Source of the DNA: Rhizobium sp. Q54
GTDB taxonomy: Bacteria > Pseudomonadota > Alphaproteobacteria > SHVV01
DNA length: 34,102 bases
Assembly: GCA_945903685.1 (NCBI GenBank)
Contig: CAMDOQ010000006.1
Coordinates: 1 to 34,102 of the forward strand
Direction of reading: 5' to 3'
Shown: positions 9,897 to 18,668 of the stretch, piece by piece
Position numbering within the stretch: position 1 is the first letter of the stretch
How the letters are laid out: each line of letters begins with the position of its first letter
Translations under genes and position numbers: made by a program
Notes under the pieces: model-generated
Databases searched by the model: none
What the model saw: only the letters and a program-made list of their open reading frames with translations
Told to the model about the DNA's origin: nothing

Positions 9897-10940
9897 GTGC
9901 CGGTGATCAGGCTGTTGCAGGCGATGGCAGGGCCTAATCCGGGCGGTGCCGAGCTCTTCTTCGTGCGCCTGGCGGCTGCGTTCGCCGCCGCGGGAATCGA
10001 CCAACATCTGCTGGTCCGCCGGAACGGCTATGCCGCGCGACGGCTCGCGGACGACGGTATCGCCCGCGAGCCGTTGCCGTTCGGCGGCTGGTTCGACTTC
10101 GTTACGCGCCCGCGCTTCGCGGCCGCCATCGAACGTTTCCGACCCGGCGTTGTACTGACCTGGATGAACCGCGCCACGAGCTTTTGCCCGCGCCCGGCGC
10201 CCAAGCATCCGTTTGTTCACGTCGCGCGCATGGGCGGCTACTACAACCTGAAATACTATCGCGCGTGCACGCACCTGATCGGCAACACGCCGAGCATTGT
10301 CGATTACATCGCCGCCACCGGTTTTCCCAAGGAGCGCGTGCACTATCTTCCCAACTTCGTCGACGCCCGCCGGGCGGCCGCAGAACCGCGTGCGCTCCAC
10401 GCGACCCCGGCGGACGCGCCGTTGCTACTCGCCCTCGGCCGGCTGCACCGCAACAAGGGGTTCGATGTCCTGCTGCACGCGCTCGCCGACTTGCCCGGGA
10501 TCTACCTGTGGATCGCCGGCGCCGGACCGCTCCTCGACGATCTGACGGCGCTCGCCCGCCGATTGGGTATCGACGCGCGGGTGCGGTTTCTCGGATGGCG
10601 CGACGATGTCGCGGCGCTCTATGCTGCCTGCGATGTATTCGTATGTTCGTCCCGGCTCGAACCGCTCGGCAACGTCGTGATCGAGGCGTGGGCGCAACGC
10701 AAACCGGTGGTCGCGGCCGCGGCCGCGGGCCCGGCCGCACTGATCGCGGATGCAGAGACCGGTCTCAAGGTCGCGATCGAGGATGCGCCGGCGCTCGCAC
10801 GCGCGGTGCGGCGCCTGCTCGACGAGCCGGCGCTTCGTCAGCACGTGATCGAGTCCGGGTACCGTGCCTACGCCGCGGAATTCGCAACCGAATCGGTGGT
10901 CGGCCGCTACCGCGCCTTTTTTGAACGGATTGCCGCCTGA
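9897..10940 (+). CDS. glycosyltransferase family 4 (GT-B)
   Basis: 347 aa from GTG 9897, three bases after the GT2 stop. N-terminal domain: AMAGPNPGGAELFFVRLAAAF is the GGAE-type acceptor loop of GT4. C-terminal domain: LLALGRLHRNKGFDVLLHAL (about 179-198), IAGAGPLLDDLTALAR, and CSSRLEPLGNVVIEAWA with the retaining-GT EX7E pair. Such enzymes add a hexose or heptose to a glycolipid acceptor in the cytoplasm. It ends in TGATG, one base shared with the start of the asparagine-synthase gene, so translation is coupled. Confidence 0.88.
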   Translation: MPVIRLLQAMAGPNPGGAELFFVRLAAAFAAAGIDQHLLVRRNGYAARRLADDGIAREPLPFGGWFDFVTRPRFAAAIERFRPGVVLTWMNRATSFCPRPAPKHPFVHVARMGGYYNLKYYRACTHLIGNTPSIVDYIAATGFPKERVHYLPNFVDARRAAAEPRALHATPADAPLLLALGRLHRNKGFDVLLHALADLPGIYLWIAGAGPLLDDLTALARRLGIDARVRFLGWRDDVAALYAACDVFVCSSRLEPLGNVVIEAWAQRKPVVAAAAAGPAALIADAETGLKVAIEDAPALARAVRRLLDEPALRQHVIESGYRAYAAEFATESVVGRYRAFFERIAA

Positions 10941-12691
10941 TGTGCGGGCTTGCCGGCCTGATGGCGTCGAACGCAGCGCCGGACCTCGCCGCGGTCGAGC
11001 GAATGGGGGCGGTCTTGGCGCATCGTGGGCCGGACGGCGAGGGCGTGCACGTCCGAGACGACGTCGCGATGACCCACCGCCGGCTCGCCATCATCGATGT
11101 CGCCGGCGGCGCACAGCCCCTGATCGACGCCAACGGCGTCGCGCTGATCGCCAACGGCGAGATTTACAACTATGTCGAACTCAAGCGCGATCTGCCGGAC
11201 GTCGACTATGCGACCGCCTCGGACTGCGAACCGCCGCTTCACTATTACGGCAAGCTCGGCGCCGGTTTCGCGTCCGTGCTCCGCGGCATGTACGCGATTG
11301 CGCTGCACGATCCGGTGCGCGCGCAACTGGTGCTGGTGCGCGATCCGTTCGGCATCAAGCCGCTGTATTACGCGCAAGGTGCTTTCGGCTTGGCTTTTGC
11401 CTCCGAGCCCAAGGCCTTGCTCGCCGCCGGCTTCGCCCGGCGCGTGGTCGCGGCCGAGACCCGCAACGAACTGCTGCAACTTCAATTCACGACCGGCGCC
11501 GAAACGATCTTTCCCGACATCAGGCGCGTGCTGCCGGGCGAAACATTGGTCGTAAGCCATGGCCGCATCATCGACCGGGTGCGCCGAGCGGCACTGCCCG
11601 ATGCCGCGCCGGCGGACTGGAGCGAGGACGAAGCGATGGCACGGCTCGACCGGGCGCTCCGCGACAGTGTCCGCGTTCACCAACGGTCGGACGTTCCCTA
11701 CGGCATGTTCCTCTCGGGTGGCATCGACAGCTCGGTGCTGCTCGCTTTGATGGCCGAGCTCAACGAGCGCCCGGTCGTCGCCTATACCGCCGGCTTCGCA
11801 GGCCAGGTCCACGACGAACGCGCGCACGCGCGGACCGTCGCCCGTCGGCTCGGCGCCACCCACATCGAGGTCGAGGTCGACGCCGACGACTTCTGGCGCA
11901 TGCTGCCGGCGATCGCGGCGGCGGTCGACGATCCGGCCGCCGACTACGCGATCGTCCCGACTTTCAAGCTTGCCCGCGAAGCCGCCAAGGACCTCAAAGT
12001 AGTGCTTACCGGCGAGGGCGGCGATGAGCTGTTCGCCGGCTACGGCCGCTACCGGTCGGTGCTGCGGCCGTGGTGGCGGGGCGGCCGCGTGATGCGGCCG
12101 CGCGGCATTTTCGATGGCCTCGACGTGCTGCGCGTCGATACCGCGGGCTGGCGCGACGGCATCGTCGAGGCCGAAACCGCGGCGGCCGTCGGCAACCGCA
12201 CGCGCCTTCAAGTGGCGCAGGCGGTCGACGGAATCGATTGGCTGCCCAACGACCTTCTGATCAAGCTCGATCGCTGCCTGATGGCGCACGGGCTCGAGGG
12301 CCGCACGCCGTTTCTCGATCCGGCCGTCGCCGAGGTGGCGTTCCGGCTGCCCGATCGCTTCAAGATCTGGCGCGGCAAGGGCAAGTACCTCTTGCGGCGG
12401 TGGCTCGAAGCGCGCGTCCCTGAGGCAGAGCCGTTTGCGCGCAAGCGCGGCTTTACCGTGCCGGTTGCGGAGTGGATTTCAGCCGCGGGACATAGGATCG
12501 GGCCGTTGGTGGCGCGCCAGCCGGCGATCGCAGAGATCGCCCGCACGAAGGAAGTGCAGGCCTTGTTTCGCTCGTCGAGCAAGCGGGCTGGCCTCGCCGC
12601 GTGGACCCTGCTTTTCTACGCCCTGTGGCACCGTTGCCACATCGACGGGCGCACGCCCGCGGGGGATACGTTCGACATGCTGGGCGACTGA
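10940..12691 (+). CDS. asnB: asparagine synthase-type glutamine amidotransferase
   Basis: 583 aa. Cys2 (MCGLAG) is the N-terminal nucleophile that releases ammonia from glutamine; the class II amidotransferase domain goes on with RGPDGEG, HRRLAIID and ANGEIYNYVELK. The synthetase domain has the ATP pyrophosphatase P-loop SGGIDSS (residues 259-265) and GEGGDELFAGYGRY. Known AsnB makes asparagine from aspartate. Its place as the fourth gene of a glycosyltransferase run, with a one-base overlap to GT4, also allows a second reading: an AsnB-like enzyme that amidates a uronic acid or another carboxyl group in the surface glycan. Sequence alone does not separate the two. Confidence 0.85.
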   Translation: MCGLAGLMASNAAPDLAAVERMGAVLAHRGPDGEGVHVRDDVAMTHRRLAIIDVAGGAQPLIDANGVALIANGEIYNYVELKRDLPDVDYATASDCEPPLHYYGKLGAGFASVLRGMYAIALHDPVRAQLVLVRDPFGIKPLYYAQGAFGLAFASEPKALLAAGFARRVVAAETRNELLQLQFTTGAETIFPDIRRVLPGETLVVSHGRIIDRVRRAALPDAAPADWSEDEAMARLDRALRDSVRVHQRSDVPYGMFLSGGIDSSVLLALMAELNERPVVAYTAGFAGQVHDERAHARTVARRLGATHIEVEVDADDFWRMLPAIAAAVDDPAADYAIVPTFKLAREAAKDLKVVLTGEGGDELFAGYGRYRSVLRPWWRGGRVMRPRGIFDGLDVLRVDTAGWRDGIVEAETAAAVGNRTRLQVAQAVDGIDWLPNDLLIKLDRCLMAHGLEGRTPFLDPAVAEVAFRLPDRFKIWRGKGKYLLRRWLEARVPEAEPFARKRGFTVPVAEWISAAGHRIGPLVARQPAIAEIARTKEVQALFRSSSKRAGLAAWTLLFYALWHRCHIDGRTPAGDTFDMLGD

Positions 12692-12708
12692 TACGAGCGG
12701 GGACGGGA

Positions 12709-14043
12709 ATGGCCACCTTCGACCTATTGATCCGCGACGGTACGCTGCTGACCACAAGCGGCGAGGAGCGGGCAGATATTGCGGTGCTCGATGGCCGCAT
12801 CGCCTTGATCGGCAGTCTCGGCCGCGCCACAGCCGCGACCACGATCGAGGCGAGGGGGCTTTACGTTCTGCCGGGGGTCATCGATACCCAGGTTCACTTC
12901 CGCGAGCCCGGCCTCACGCATAAGGAAGACTTCGAATCGGGAACCCGCGCGGCGGTCAAGGGCGGCGTCACCGCGGTCTTCGATATGCCCAACACCAAGC
13001 CGGCGATCGTCGACGAGGCCACGTTCGAGGACAAGTTCCGGGCGATACGAACGCGGTCGTGGTGCGACTTCGGGCTCTACGTCGGCGCCTCGCCCGCCAA
13101 TGTCGAGCGGCTCGAAGCGCTCGAACTGATGCCGGCCTGCGCCGGGGTCAAGGTCTTCATGGGCTCCTCGACCGGCGATCTCCTGATCCCCGACGACGAA
13201 ACCCTGAAGAAAGTACTGTTTGCCGGTCGCCGTCGGGTTGCCGTCCACTGCGAGGACGAACCGCGGCTGAAAGACCGCCGGCCGATTGCCGAGAAAGCCG
13301 GGCAACCCTCGGCGCATCCCGAGTGGCGCGACGAGCAGACTGCGTTCGAAGCGACCAGCCGGCTATTGGCGCTGGCGCGCCTCGCCGGGCGACGAGTGCA
13401 CGTCCTTCACGTTACCACCGGCCAGGAAATGGATCTGCTCGCCGGGCATCGCGACATCGCGACCATCGAAGTGACGCCGCAGCATCTGACGCTGGTCGCG
13501 CCAGAGTGTTACGAACGGCTGGGGACACGGGCACAGATGAACCCGCCGATTCGCGGCCTGATCCATCAGGAACGCTTGTGGCGCGCCGTCGCCGATGGCT
13601 TGGTCGACATGATCGGCTCGGATCACGCGCCGCATCTGCCCGACGAGAAAGCACGGCGGTATCCCGACAGTCCGTCGGGCATGCCAGGCGTGCAAACCCT
13701 GGTGCCGATCATGTTGGATCACGTCAACGCCGGCCGGCTCACCTTGCGGCGCTTCGTCGACTTGACGTCGGCCGGGCCGGCACGCGCCTTCGGTATCGCG
13801 CGCAAGGGGGCGGTCGCGGTCGGCTACGACGGCGACTTCACCATCGTCGATATGGCTGCCAAGCGCACCATTGCCGCCAGCTGGCTGGTCAGTAAGTGCG
13901 GCTGGTCCCCGTTCGAGGGCTGCGCCGTTACCGGCTGGCCGATCGCCACCATTATCCGCGGCCGCGTCGTCATGCTGCAGGGCGAGGTGATCGGCGAGCC
14001 CGCGGGATCGCGCCTGCGTTTCGTCGAAGCGCTCAGTCTTTAA
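12709..14043 (+). CDS. dihydroorotase-family cyclic amidohydrolase
   Basis: 444 aa from ATG 12709, 17 bases after asnB; upstream in-frame Met codons fall inside asnB. Order: ARGLYVLPGVIDTQVHFREPG (metal motif at 59-65), HKEDFESGTRAAVKGGVTAV, MPNTKP, Lys148 in CAGVKVFMGSSTGD (candidate carboxylated lysine), His180 in VAVHCED, His234 in VLHVTTG and Asp305 in GSDHAPH. This is the dihydroorotase/allantoinase group of zinc hydrolases. Residue 61 is Gln where the first His of HxH is usual; I recall this Gln in a proteobacterial dihydroorotase subfamily, so activity is not excluded. Pyrimidine synthesis or another imide/hydantoin hydrolysis are both possible. Its last 11 bases overlap the convergent regulator. 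Confidence 0.8.
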   Translation: MATFDLLIRDGTLLTTSGEERADIAVLDGRIALIGSLGRATAATTIEARGLYVLPGVIDTQVHFREPGLTHKEDFESGTRAAVKGGVTAVFDMPNTKPAIVDEATFEDKFRAIRTRSWCDFGLYVGASPANVERLEALELMPACAGVKVFMGSSTGDLLIPDDETLKKVLFAGRRRVAVHCEDEPRLKDRRPIAEKAGQPSAHPEWRDEQTAFEATSRLLALARLAGRRVHVLHVTTGQEMDLLAGHRDIATIEVTPQHLTLVAPECYERLGTRAQMNPPIRGLIHQERLWRAVADGLVDMIGSDHAPHLPDEKARRYPDSPSGMPGVQTLVPIMLDHVNAGRLTLRRFVDLTSAGPARAFGIARKGAVAVGYDGDFTIVDMAAKRTIAASWLVSKCGWSPFEGCAVTGWPIATIIRGRVVMLQGEVIGEPAGSRLRFVEALSL

Positions 14044-14722
14044 CGCCGCCGTTGCGGCGCGCTTCGTCGCCCGGTAGGGGGGCCCGCACGGTCGCGTTCT
14101 CGATAAACAGCGTCGCGGTCTCGACCAGATCGGCGAAGCTCGCCGCCTTCATCTTGCTCATGACGTTGGCGCGGTGGGTTTCGACCGTTTTCGGGCTGAT
14201 GTTGAGCTTGTTGGCGATTTTCTTGTTCGAGTCGCCGCCGAGCAGCAGCGCCATCACCTCTTTTTCGCGCGCCGTCAATTGATCGTAGCGGGCGAGGTAG
14301 ACGCATCGCCGCGCCGCGCTCTTGCGCGCGTGGGCGTCCATCTCGATGCAGCGTTGCACGAGGTCGAGCAGTGCCTGGTTGCTGAACGGTTTTTGCAGCA
14401 GGTCGACAGCTCCGTTCTTCATCGCCTTGACGGCGGTCGGGACATCGACGTGCCCGGAAACGATGATGACCGGGTGGGCGTTGCCGAGGTCCTTGAGCCG
14501 GCGATGGACCTCGAGGCCGCTCATGCCGGGAAGCCGGATATCGAGGACAATGCAGCCGGGGCGACTGCCGTCGAGTTTGTCGAGGAATTCGGTGCCCGAG
14601 CCGTAGGCTTCGGGGCTAAGCCCGACCGCTTCGACGACGGCGCACATGGTTTCGCGCAATTCGGGATCGTCCTCAACGATAAAAACGGTCGCGGAGGCTT
14701 GAAGCGTCGTTACCGGTTGCAT
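14033..14722 (-). CDS. FixJ-type response regulator (REC + LuxR HTH)
   Basis: 229 aa. Receiver: IVEDDPELRE (acidic pair at about 18-19), phosphoacceptor Asp61 in GCIVLDIRLPGMSGLEV, Ser in IIVSGHVD and Lys in LLQKPF, all canonical. Effector: YDQLTAREKEVMALLLGGDSNKKIANKLNISPKTVETHRANVMSKMKA, a LuxR/FixJ helix-turn-helix. It starts 19 bases after the stop of the five-PAS hybrid kinase; the kinase TAG overlaps a GGAGA-type ribosome site, so both are one operon and presumably one phosphorelay. The promoter targets are unknown. The 3' end overlaps the dihydroorotase gene by 11 bases, convergently. Confidence 0.92.
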   Translation of the reverse strand: MQPVTTLQASATVFIVEDDPELRETMCAVVEAVGLSPEAYGSGTEFLDKLDGSRPGCIVLDIRLPGMSGLEVHRRLKDLGNAHPVIIVSGHVDVPTAVKAMKNGAVDLLQKPFSNQALLDLVQRCIEMDAHARKSAARRCVYLARYDQLTAREKEVMALLLGGDSNKKIANKLNISPKTVETHRANVMSKMKAASFADLVETATLFIENATVRAPLPGDEARRNGGVKD

Positions 14723-14741
14723 GGATGTCCTTAATCTTCTC

Positions 14742-17700
14742 CTAGTCGGGTTCGTGGGCCCGGCTGGATCCGATTAGTTCTCGAATACGCAGGGCGACTT
14801 CATCGCGGTTGTAGGGCTTGTGCAGGAACGGAAGCGGCGGCGAGGCGGCGGCGGCAACGGTCGATTGCGACTCGTCACCCGACGCTACCACGATCTTGAG
14901 GCCGGGCGCGATTCCGAGCGCCGCTTTCGTCAACTGCCAACCGTTCATATCACCGGCTATCCCGAGGTCGGTGAGCATCACGTCGACCGGCGTTCGCCGC
15001 TTGATGATGCCGAGCGCGGTTTGCGCGTCGGCGACGGCAATCGTACGAAAGCCAAGCGTTTCGATCATGGCCCCAACCGTCTCACGCACGTCGGGATCGT
15101 CCTCGACCACCAGAACGGCACACTTGGCTTTTGGAGGGCTTTTTCCGGCGATCGGTTTCGCCGAAGCGAGGGGCGCCAGCGGTGGCGTGCTGGCGTACTC
15201 GCGTCCGATCGAGCGCGGCAAGTAGAGCGACACCGTCGTTCCACGTTTCTCCTCGCTGGCGACGCGGGCGAAACCGCCCGCCTGGTTGACAAACCCGTAG
15301 ACCAGCGCGAGGCCCAAACCGGTGCCGACGCCGACTTCCTTGGTGGTGAAGAACGGCTCGAAGGCGTGGCTCAACGTTTCGGCCGGCATGCCGATGCCGG
15401 TGTCGCTGACCGCGACCACCACATAGTCGCCGGGGGGGATACCGTCGCTCGCGTCGACGAGGGTCGTGTTGCGGACGACCACGGCGAGGGTTCCGCCGTC
15501 GGGCATGGCGTCGCGGGCATTGACGATGAGATTGACGAGCGACGACTCGGCCTGTACCGGGTCGACCAGCGTCGTCCACGATTTCTCGGCGTCGATCGCG
15601 ATCGTTATGCCGTGGGGCAGGGTCTGTTGCAGCATTTCGACCGTGCCGCGCGCGAGCGCGCCGAGATCGGTCGGCCGGTGCTGCTCGGGCTGCTTGCGGG
15701 CGAAGGCGAGCAGGCGCCGCGTGAGATCGGCGCCGCGGTTGGCGCCGCGCAGCGCGATCTCGACCCGCTTCTGGGCGAACGCGTCCTCGCGGAAGCGATC
15801 GCGCAACAGTTCGAGGTTGCCGGTGATCACCATCAACAGGTTGTTGAATTCGTGCGCGATGCCGCCGGTCAGCGTGCCGATGGCCTCGAGCTTTTGCGAT
15901 TGGCGCAAGGCTTCTTCGGCCTCCTTGCGTGCGGTGATGTCGATGGCCGCGACCTGCACGGCATTGGTCCCCTCCCAAGCGATCATGTTGCTCACCGCGA
16001 CGATCCACACCCGCGACCCGTCTTTCTTCAAGCCGCGATACTCGAAGCGGGCGGTGGCGATGTCGCCACCCAAGCGGGCGTCGCGCAAGGCTTGGAGCTT
16101 CAGCCGATCTTCGGGGGCGACCAACGAGTCGAGCGACGCCAGCACCCGAATCTCGTCGACGGCGTACCCGAAGATATCGGCAAACGCGCGGTTGGCGAAC
16201 AGGACGCCGGTATCGCTGAAAACGATCGTGCCCTGAACCGAGCTCTCGACCACGCCGCGAAACTTTTCTTCGCTCGCGCGCAGCGCCGCTTCCGCGCGTT
16301 TTCGGTCCGTAATTTCGAACAGGGTGCATAGGAACGCCGGCTGGTCCTGCCAGCGCACCGCCTGCACAGCGACGTCGATCCAGCAGCGCGAACCGTCGCG
16401 GCGGACGCCGCGAAATTCGTAGCGTGACGGCGCGCTGTCGCCGCGTTGGCGCGCCGCCGCGTACCCGCGCAACCGCGGTATTTCGCTTGGATCGAGCAGC
16501 GACCCGATCGACTCGAGCGCGAGATACTCGGCCGCCGAATCGAGCCCGTGAATCTTGGCGACCGCGTCGTTGGCGAACAACGGCTTCCACTTGGTGTCGA
16601 GGACGACGATCCCTTCGATCGATCCTTCGACCAGGTAGCGGAAGCGCGTTTCGTTCTCGCGCCGTTCCTTTTCGGCTTGCTTGAGCGCGCTGACATCGGT
16701 GGTCACGCCGAGCAGCATCGGTTGACCATCGATGTCGATCGCGACGGCCGAGTGCAAGGCGTGAATAGTTGCTCCGTTGCGGGCGCGCAACGTCACTTCG
16801 GCGTTGCGGATTTCGCCATCGTGGTCGAGCGTCGGTGCAACGCGGCTGCGTTCGTCGCGATCGACCCAGATACCGAGGTCGGTCGCGGTACGTCCGACCG
16901 CCTCGTCGCGCGACCACCCGAAGGTCTCGCACCACTTGTCGTTGACCGCGAACAGCACGCGGGTCGATGCGAACGTGATCGCGGTTGCAATCGGGCTCGC
17001 TTCGAACGCGCGGAAGAAGCGTTCGTTGGCGCGCCGGAGCTCGTTTTCGCTGTCGCGAAGCGGCGTTACATCGACGATCGCCGCAACCACCATCGCTTCG
17101 CCGTTGATTTCGGTTCGTTCGAAACCGCAGAGGGCGCGTACGATCCGACCGTCCGGCGCTCTGAAGTCGGCGGCTAGATCGCGTACGTAGTCCTTTCGGC
17201 GCAGACGGTCGTACGTGCGCTGACGCTCGGCTGGCTCGACCCAAAAGTCGAACTCGGCGGCACTTCGGCCGACCACCTGCTCGCGCCCGACGCCGAACAG
17301 TCTTACCCACTTGTCGTTGACCGCATGAACGATGTCGCCATCGAGCTTGACGATCGACATCGCGACCGGCGCGGCATGGAACGACTTGAAGAACCGCTCG
17401 TTGGCGAGCTCGGCCTCGCGTTCGGCGAGCTTGCGCGCGGTCACATCGCGGAAATGAACGACAAAACCGCTGACCGCCGCATCTTCGCTCTCGCGCCAGG
17501 TTGTCTCGAGGCTACGCCACGCGCCGTCATGACGCTGGAGACGCAATTCGATCGTACTCTCGCGACTGGCGGCATCCGAAACGACCCGTCGGGCACGATC
17601 GACATCGTCGGGGTGAACGATGTCGAATAGACGCCGACCCACGATCTCCGGCGGCTGCATGCCGAGCGTGGCCTTCACCGACGGACCCGCATAGCGTACG

Positions 17701-18428
17701 GTCGCATCGGGCGCGACGTTCATGACAATATCGCTCGCACTTTCGGTGAGCGCGCGAAAATAGGCTTCGCGAACGAAGAGCGCGTCGGATTTTTCTTTCA
17801 ATTCTTCGATCAAACTTTCGTTCTTGATGGCCATCTCGATGCCGCCAAGTAGCGCCGTATGAAGCCGCGCACCGCCCCGCTGGACAAATCCCAACCAAAC
17901 GATCGCGAGGATGGCGGCGGCGACCTCGAAACGCGTACCGAGAAGGAGATCGAATGTGCCGGGGCCGAGCGTTAACGCGGCGGAGAGCATCGCCAAGCGT
18001 GGACGGGCCGTTATGGTGATCGGTAGGCCCGTCGCTATCGCCAATACGAGTATAGAGAGAATTAGGTCGCCGGAATCGGGTAGGTCGGGAAGCGAAATGA
18101 GTCCGTGGAGGGAAACCAAGCCCCACAAGAGACCGGAGATCGGAAACGAGCTCACGACGATTTGCACCGCCCTCCGCGGCACCTCGTCTGTCGGGCGAAA
18201 ACGCAAATAGTACGCTGTGATTGCCAGCCGTAGGCAGCTTAGGCCGACCATGGCAGCGACCCATGATGCCGAGAACCCAACCAGATGGTTGTAAAACAAT
18301 TCGACGGCGACGATCGGCGTGACCAGAAGCGAAAAAATCGCCGAAGTCTTAGCCTGGGAAAAAAAGGCTGCGTTCAGGCGGCGCTCGCGCTCGGCCGTCG
18401 GATCGGGGCGGGTCGATGGACCGTGCAT
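14742..18428 (-). CDS. membrane-bound hybrid histidine kinase with five PAS domains
   Basis: 1228 aa. Residues 25-185 hold about five or six hydrophobic helices (for example 28-46, 52-74, 88-110, 121-138, 142-162, 168-182), a sensor or anchor module. Five PAS repeats follow at about 222-338, 344-462, 469-585, 595-712 and 720-838, most ending in the D-I/V-T-x-x-K pattern. The kinase core has His859 in GGIAHEFNN, N-box Asn970 in LIVNARDAM, DTGIGM (1009-1014) and GTGLGLALVYG. A C-terminal receiver has Asp1110/1111, phospho-Asp1154 (MLTDLG) and Lys1204. It would phosphorylate its own receiver and probably the FixJ-like regulator downstream. The signal is unknown. ATG 18428 has only a weak ribosome site; a terminator-like hairpin lies directly upstream. 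Confidence 0.93.
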   Translation of the reverse strand: MHGPSTRPDPTAERERRLNAAFFSQAKTSAIFSLLVTPIVAVELFYNHLVGFSASWVAAMVGLSCLRLAITAYYLRFRPTDEVPRRAVQIVVSSFPISGLLWGLVSLHGLISLPDLPDSGDLILSILVLAIATGLPITITARPRLAMLSAALTLGPGTFDLLLGTRFEVAAAILAIVWLGFVQRGGARLHTALLGGIEMAIKNESLIEELKEKSDALFVREAYFRALTESASDIVMNVAPDATVRYAGPSVKATLGMQPPEIVGRRLFDIVHPDDVDRARRVVSDAASRESTIELRLQRHDGAWRSLETTWRESEDAAVSGFVVHFRDVTARKLAEREAELANERFFKSFHAAPVAMSIVKLDGDIVHAVNDKWVRLFGVGREQVVGRSAAEFDFWVEPAERQRTYDRLRRKDYVRDLAADFRAPDGRIVRALCGFERTEINGEAMVVAAIVDVTPLRDSENELRRANERFFRAFEASPIATAITFASTRVLFAVNDKWCETFGWSRDEAVGRTATDLGIWVDRDERSRVAPTLDHDGEIRNAEVTLRARNGATIHALHSAVAIDIDGQPMLLGVTTDVSALKQAEKERRENETRFRYLVEGSIEGIVVLDTKWKPLFANDAVAKIHGLDSAAEYLALESIGSLLDPSEIPRLRGYAAARQRGDSAPSRYEFRGVRRDGSRCWIDVAVQAVRWQDQPAFLCTLFEITDRKRAEAALRASEEKFRGVVESSVQGTIVFSDTGVLFANRAFADIFGYAVDEIRVLASLDSLVAPEDRLKLQALRDARLGGDIATARFEYRGLKKDGSRVWIVAVSNMIAWEGTNAVQVAAIDITARKEAEEALRQSQKLEAIGTLTGGIAHEFNNLLMVITGNLELLRDRFREDAFAQKRVEIALRGANRGADLTRRLLAFARKQPEQHRPTDLGALARGTVEMLQQTLPHGITIAIDAEKSWTTLVDPVQAESSLVNLIVNARDAMPDGGTLAVVVRNTTLVDASDGIPPGDYVVVAVSDTGIGMPAETLSHAFEPFFTTKEVGVGTGLGLALVYGFVNQAGGFARVASEEKRGTTVSLYLPRSIGREYASTPPLAPLASAKPIAGKSPPKAKCAVLVVEDDPDVRETVGAMIETLGFRTIAVADAQTALGIIKRRTPVDVMLTDLGIAGDMNGWQLTKAALGIAPGLKIVVASGDESQSTVAAAASPPLPFLHKPYNRDEVALRIRELIGSSRAHEPD

Positions 18429-18436
18429 GTTCTCGC

Positions 18437-18489
18437 AAAAAAAACGCGCACCGCAGCGGTCGTCCCGCTGGGGCGACCCGCAGGGTGCG
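18437..18489 (-). terminator. terminator-like hairpin plus U8 in the kinase leader
   Basis: Read on the minus strand, CGCACC (18489-18484) and GGTGCG (18452-18447) close a long GC-rich stem with further pairing inside (GCGG/CCGC, CCC/GGG), followed by CG and eight T (18444-18437). This is a textbook Rho-independent terminator shape, yet it ends only eight bases before the ATG of the minus-strand kinase. It may be an attenuator, a terminator of a short leader RNA, or a structural leader. Confidence 0.6.
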
Positions 18490-18525
18490 GTACGCTTTTA
18501 AGTACAACGATTATGCCGCTTAGCG

Positions 18526-18564
18526 GGAGGGAGGCCTAGCGCCTAGGATACGGAGGCGCCCTCC
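18526..18564. repeat. nested inverted repeats in the kinase / thiolase gap
   Basis: Outer arms GGAGGG (18526-18531) and CCCTCC (18559-18564) enclose an inner perfect repeat CCTAG-CGC-CTAGG (18535-18547). It lies in the 240-base divergent gap between the kinase and the thiolase, about 105 bases before the thiolase ATG. It may be an operator for either gene. The rest of the gap shows no clear promoter. Confidence 0.35.
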
Positions 18565-18668
18565 GGAAATACCCGGATACGACAGGTTGTATGGGGTAGC
18601 CGTTTTTCGCTTGCGACGCGTTTGCTGTATCTTGCTTTGTGCCGCCGCTACCAACAGAAAGGCAATCC

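Noticed and set aside
10907-12289. 460-codon minus-strand ORF across asnB
   Set aside because: Shadow of asnB; no family motif, no ribosome site.
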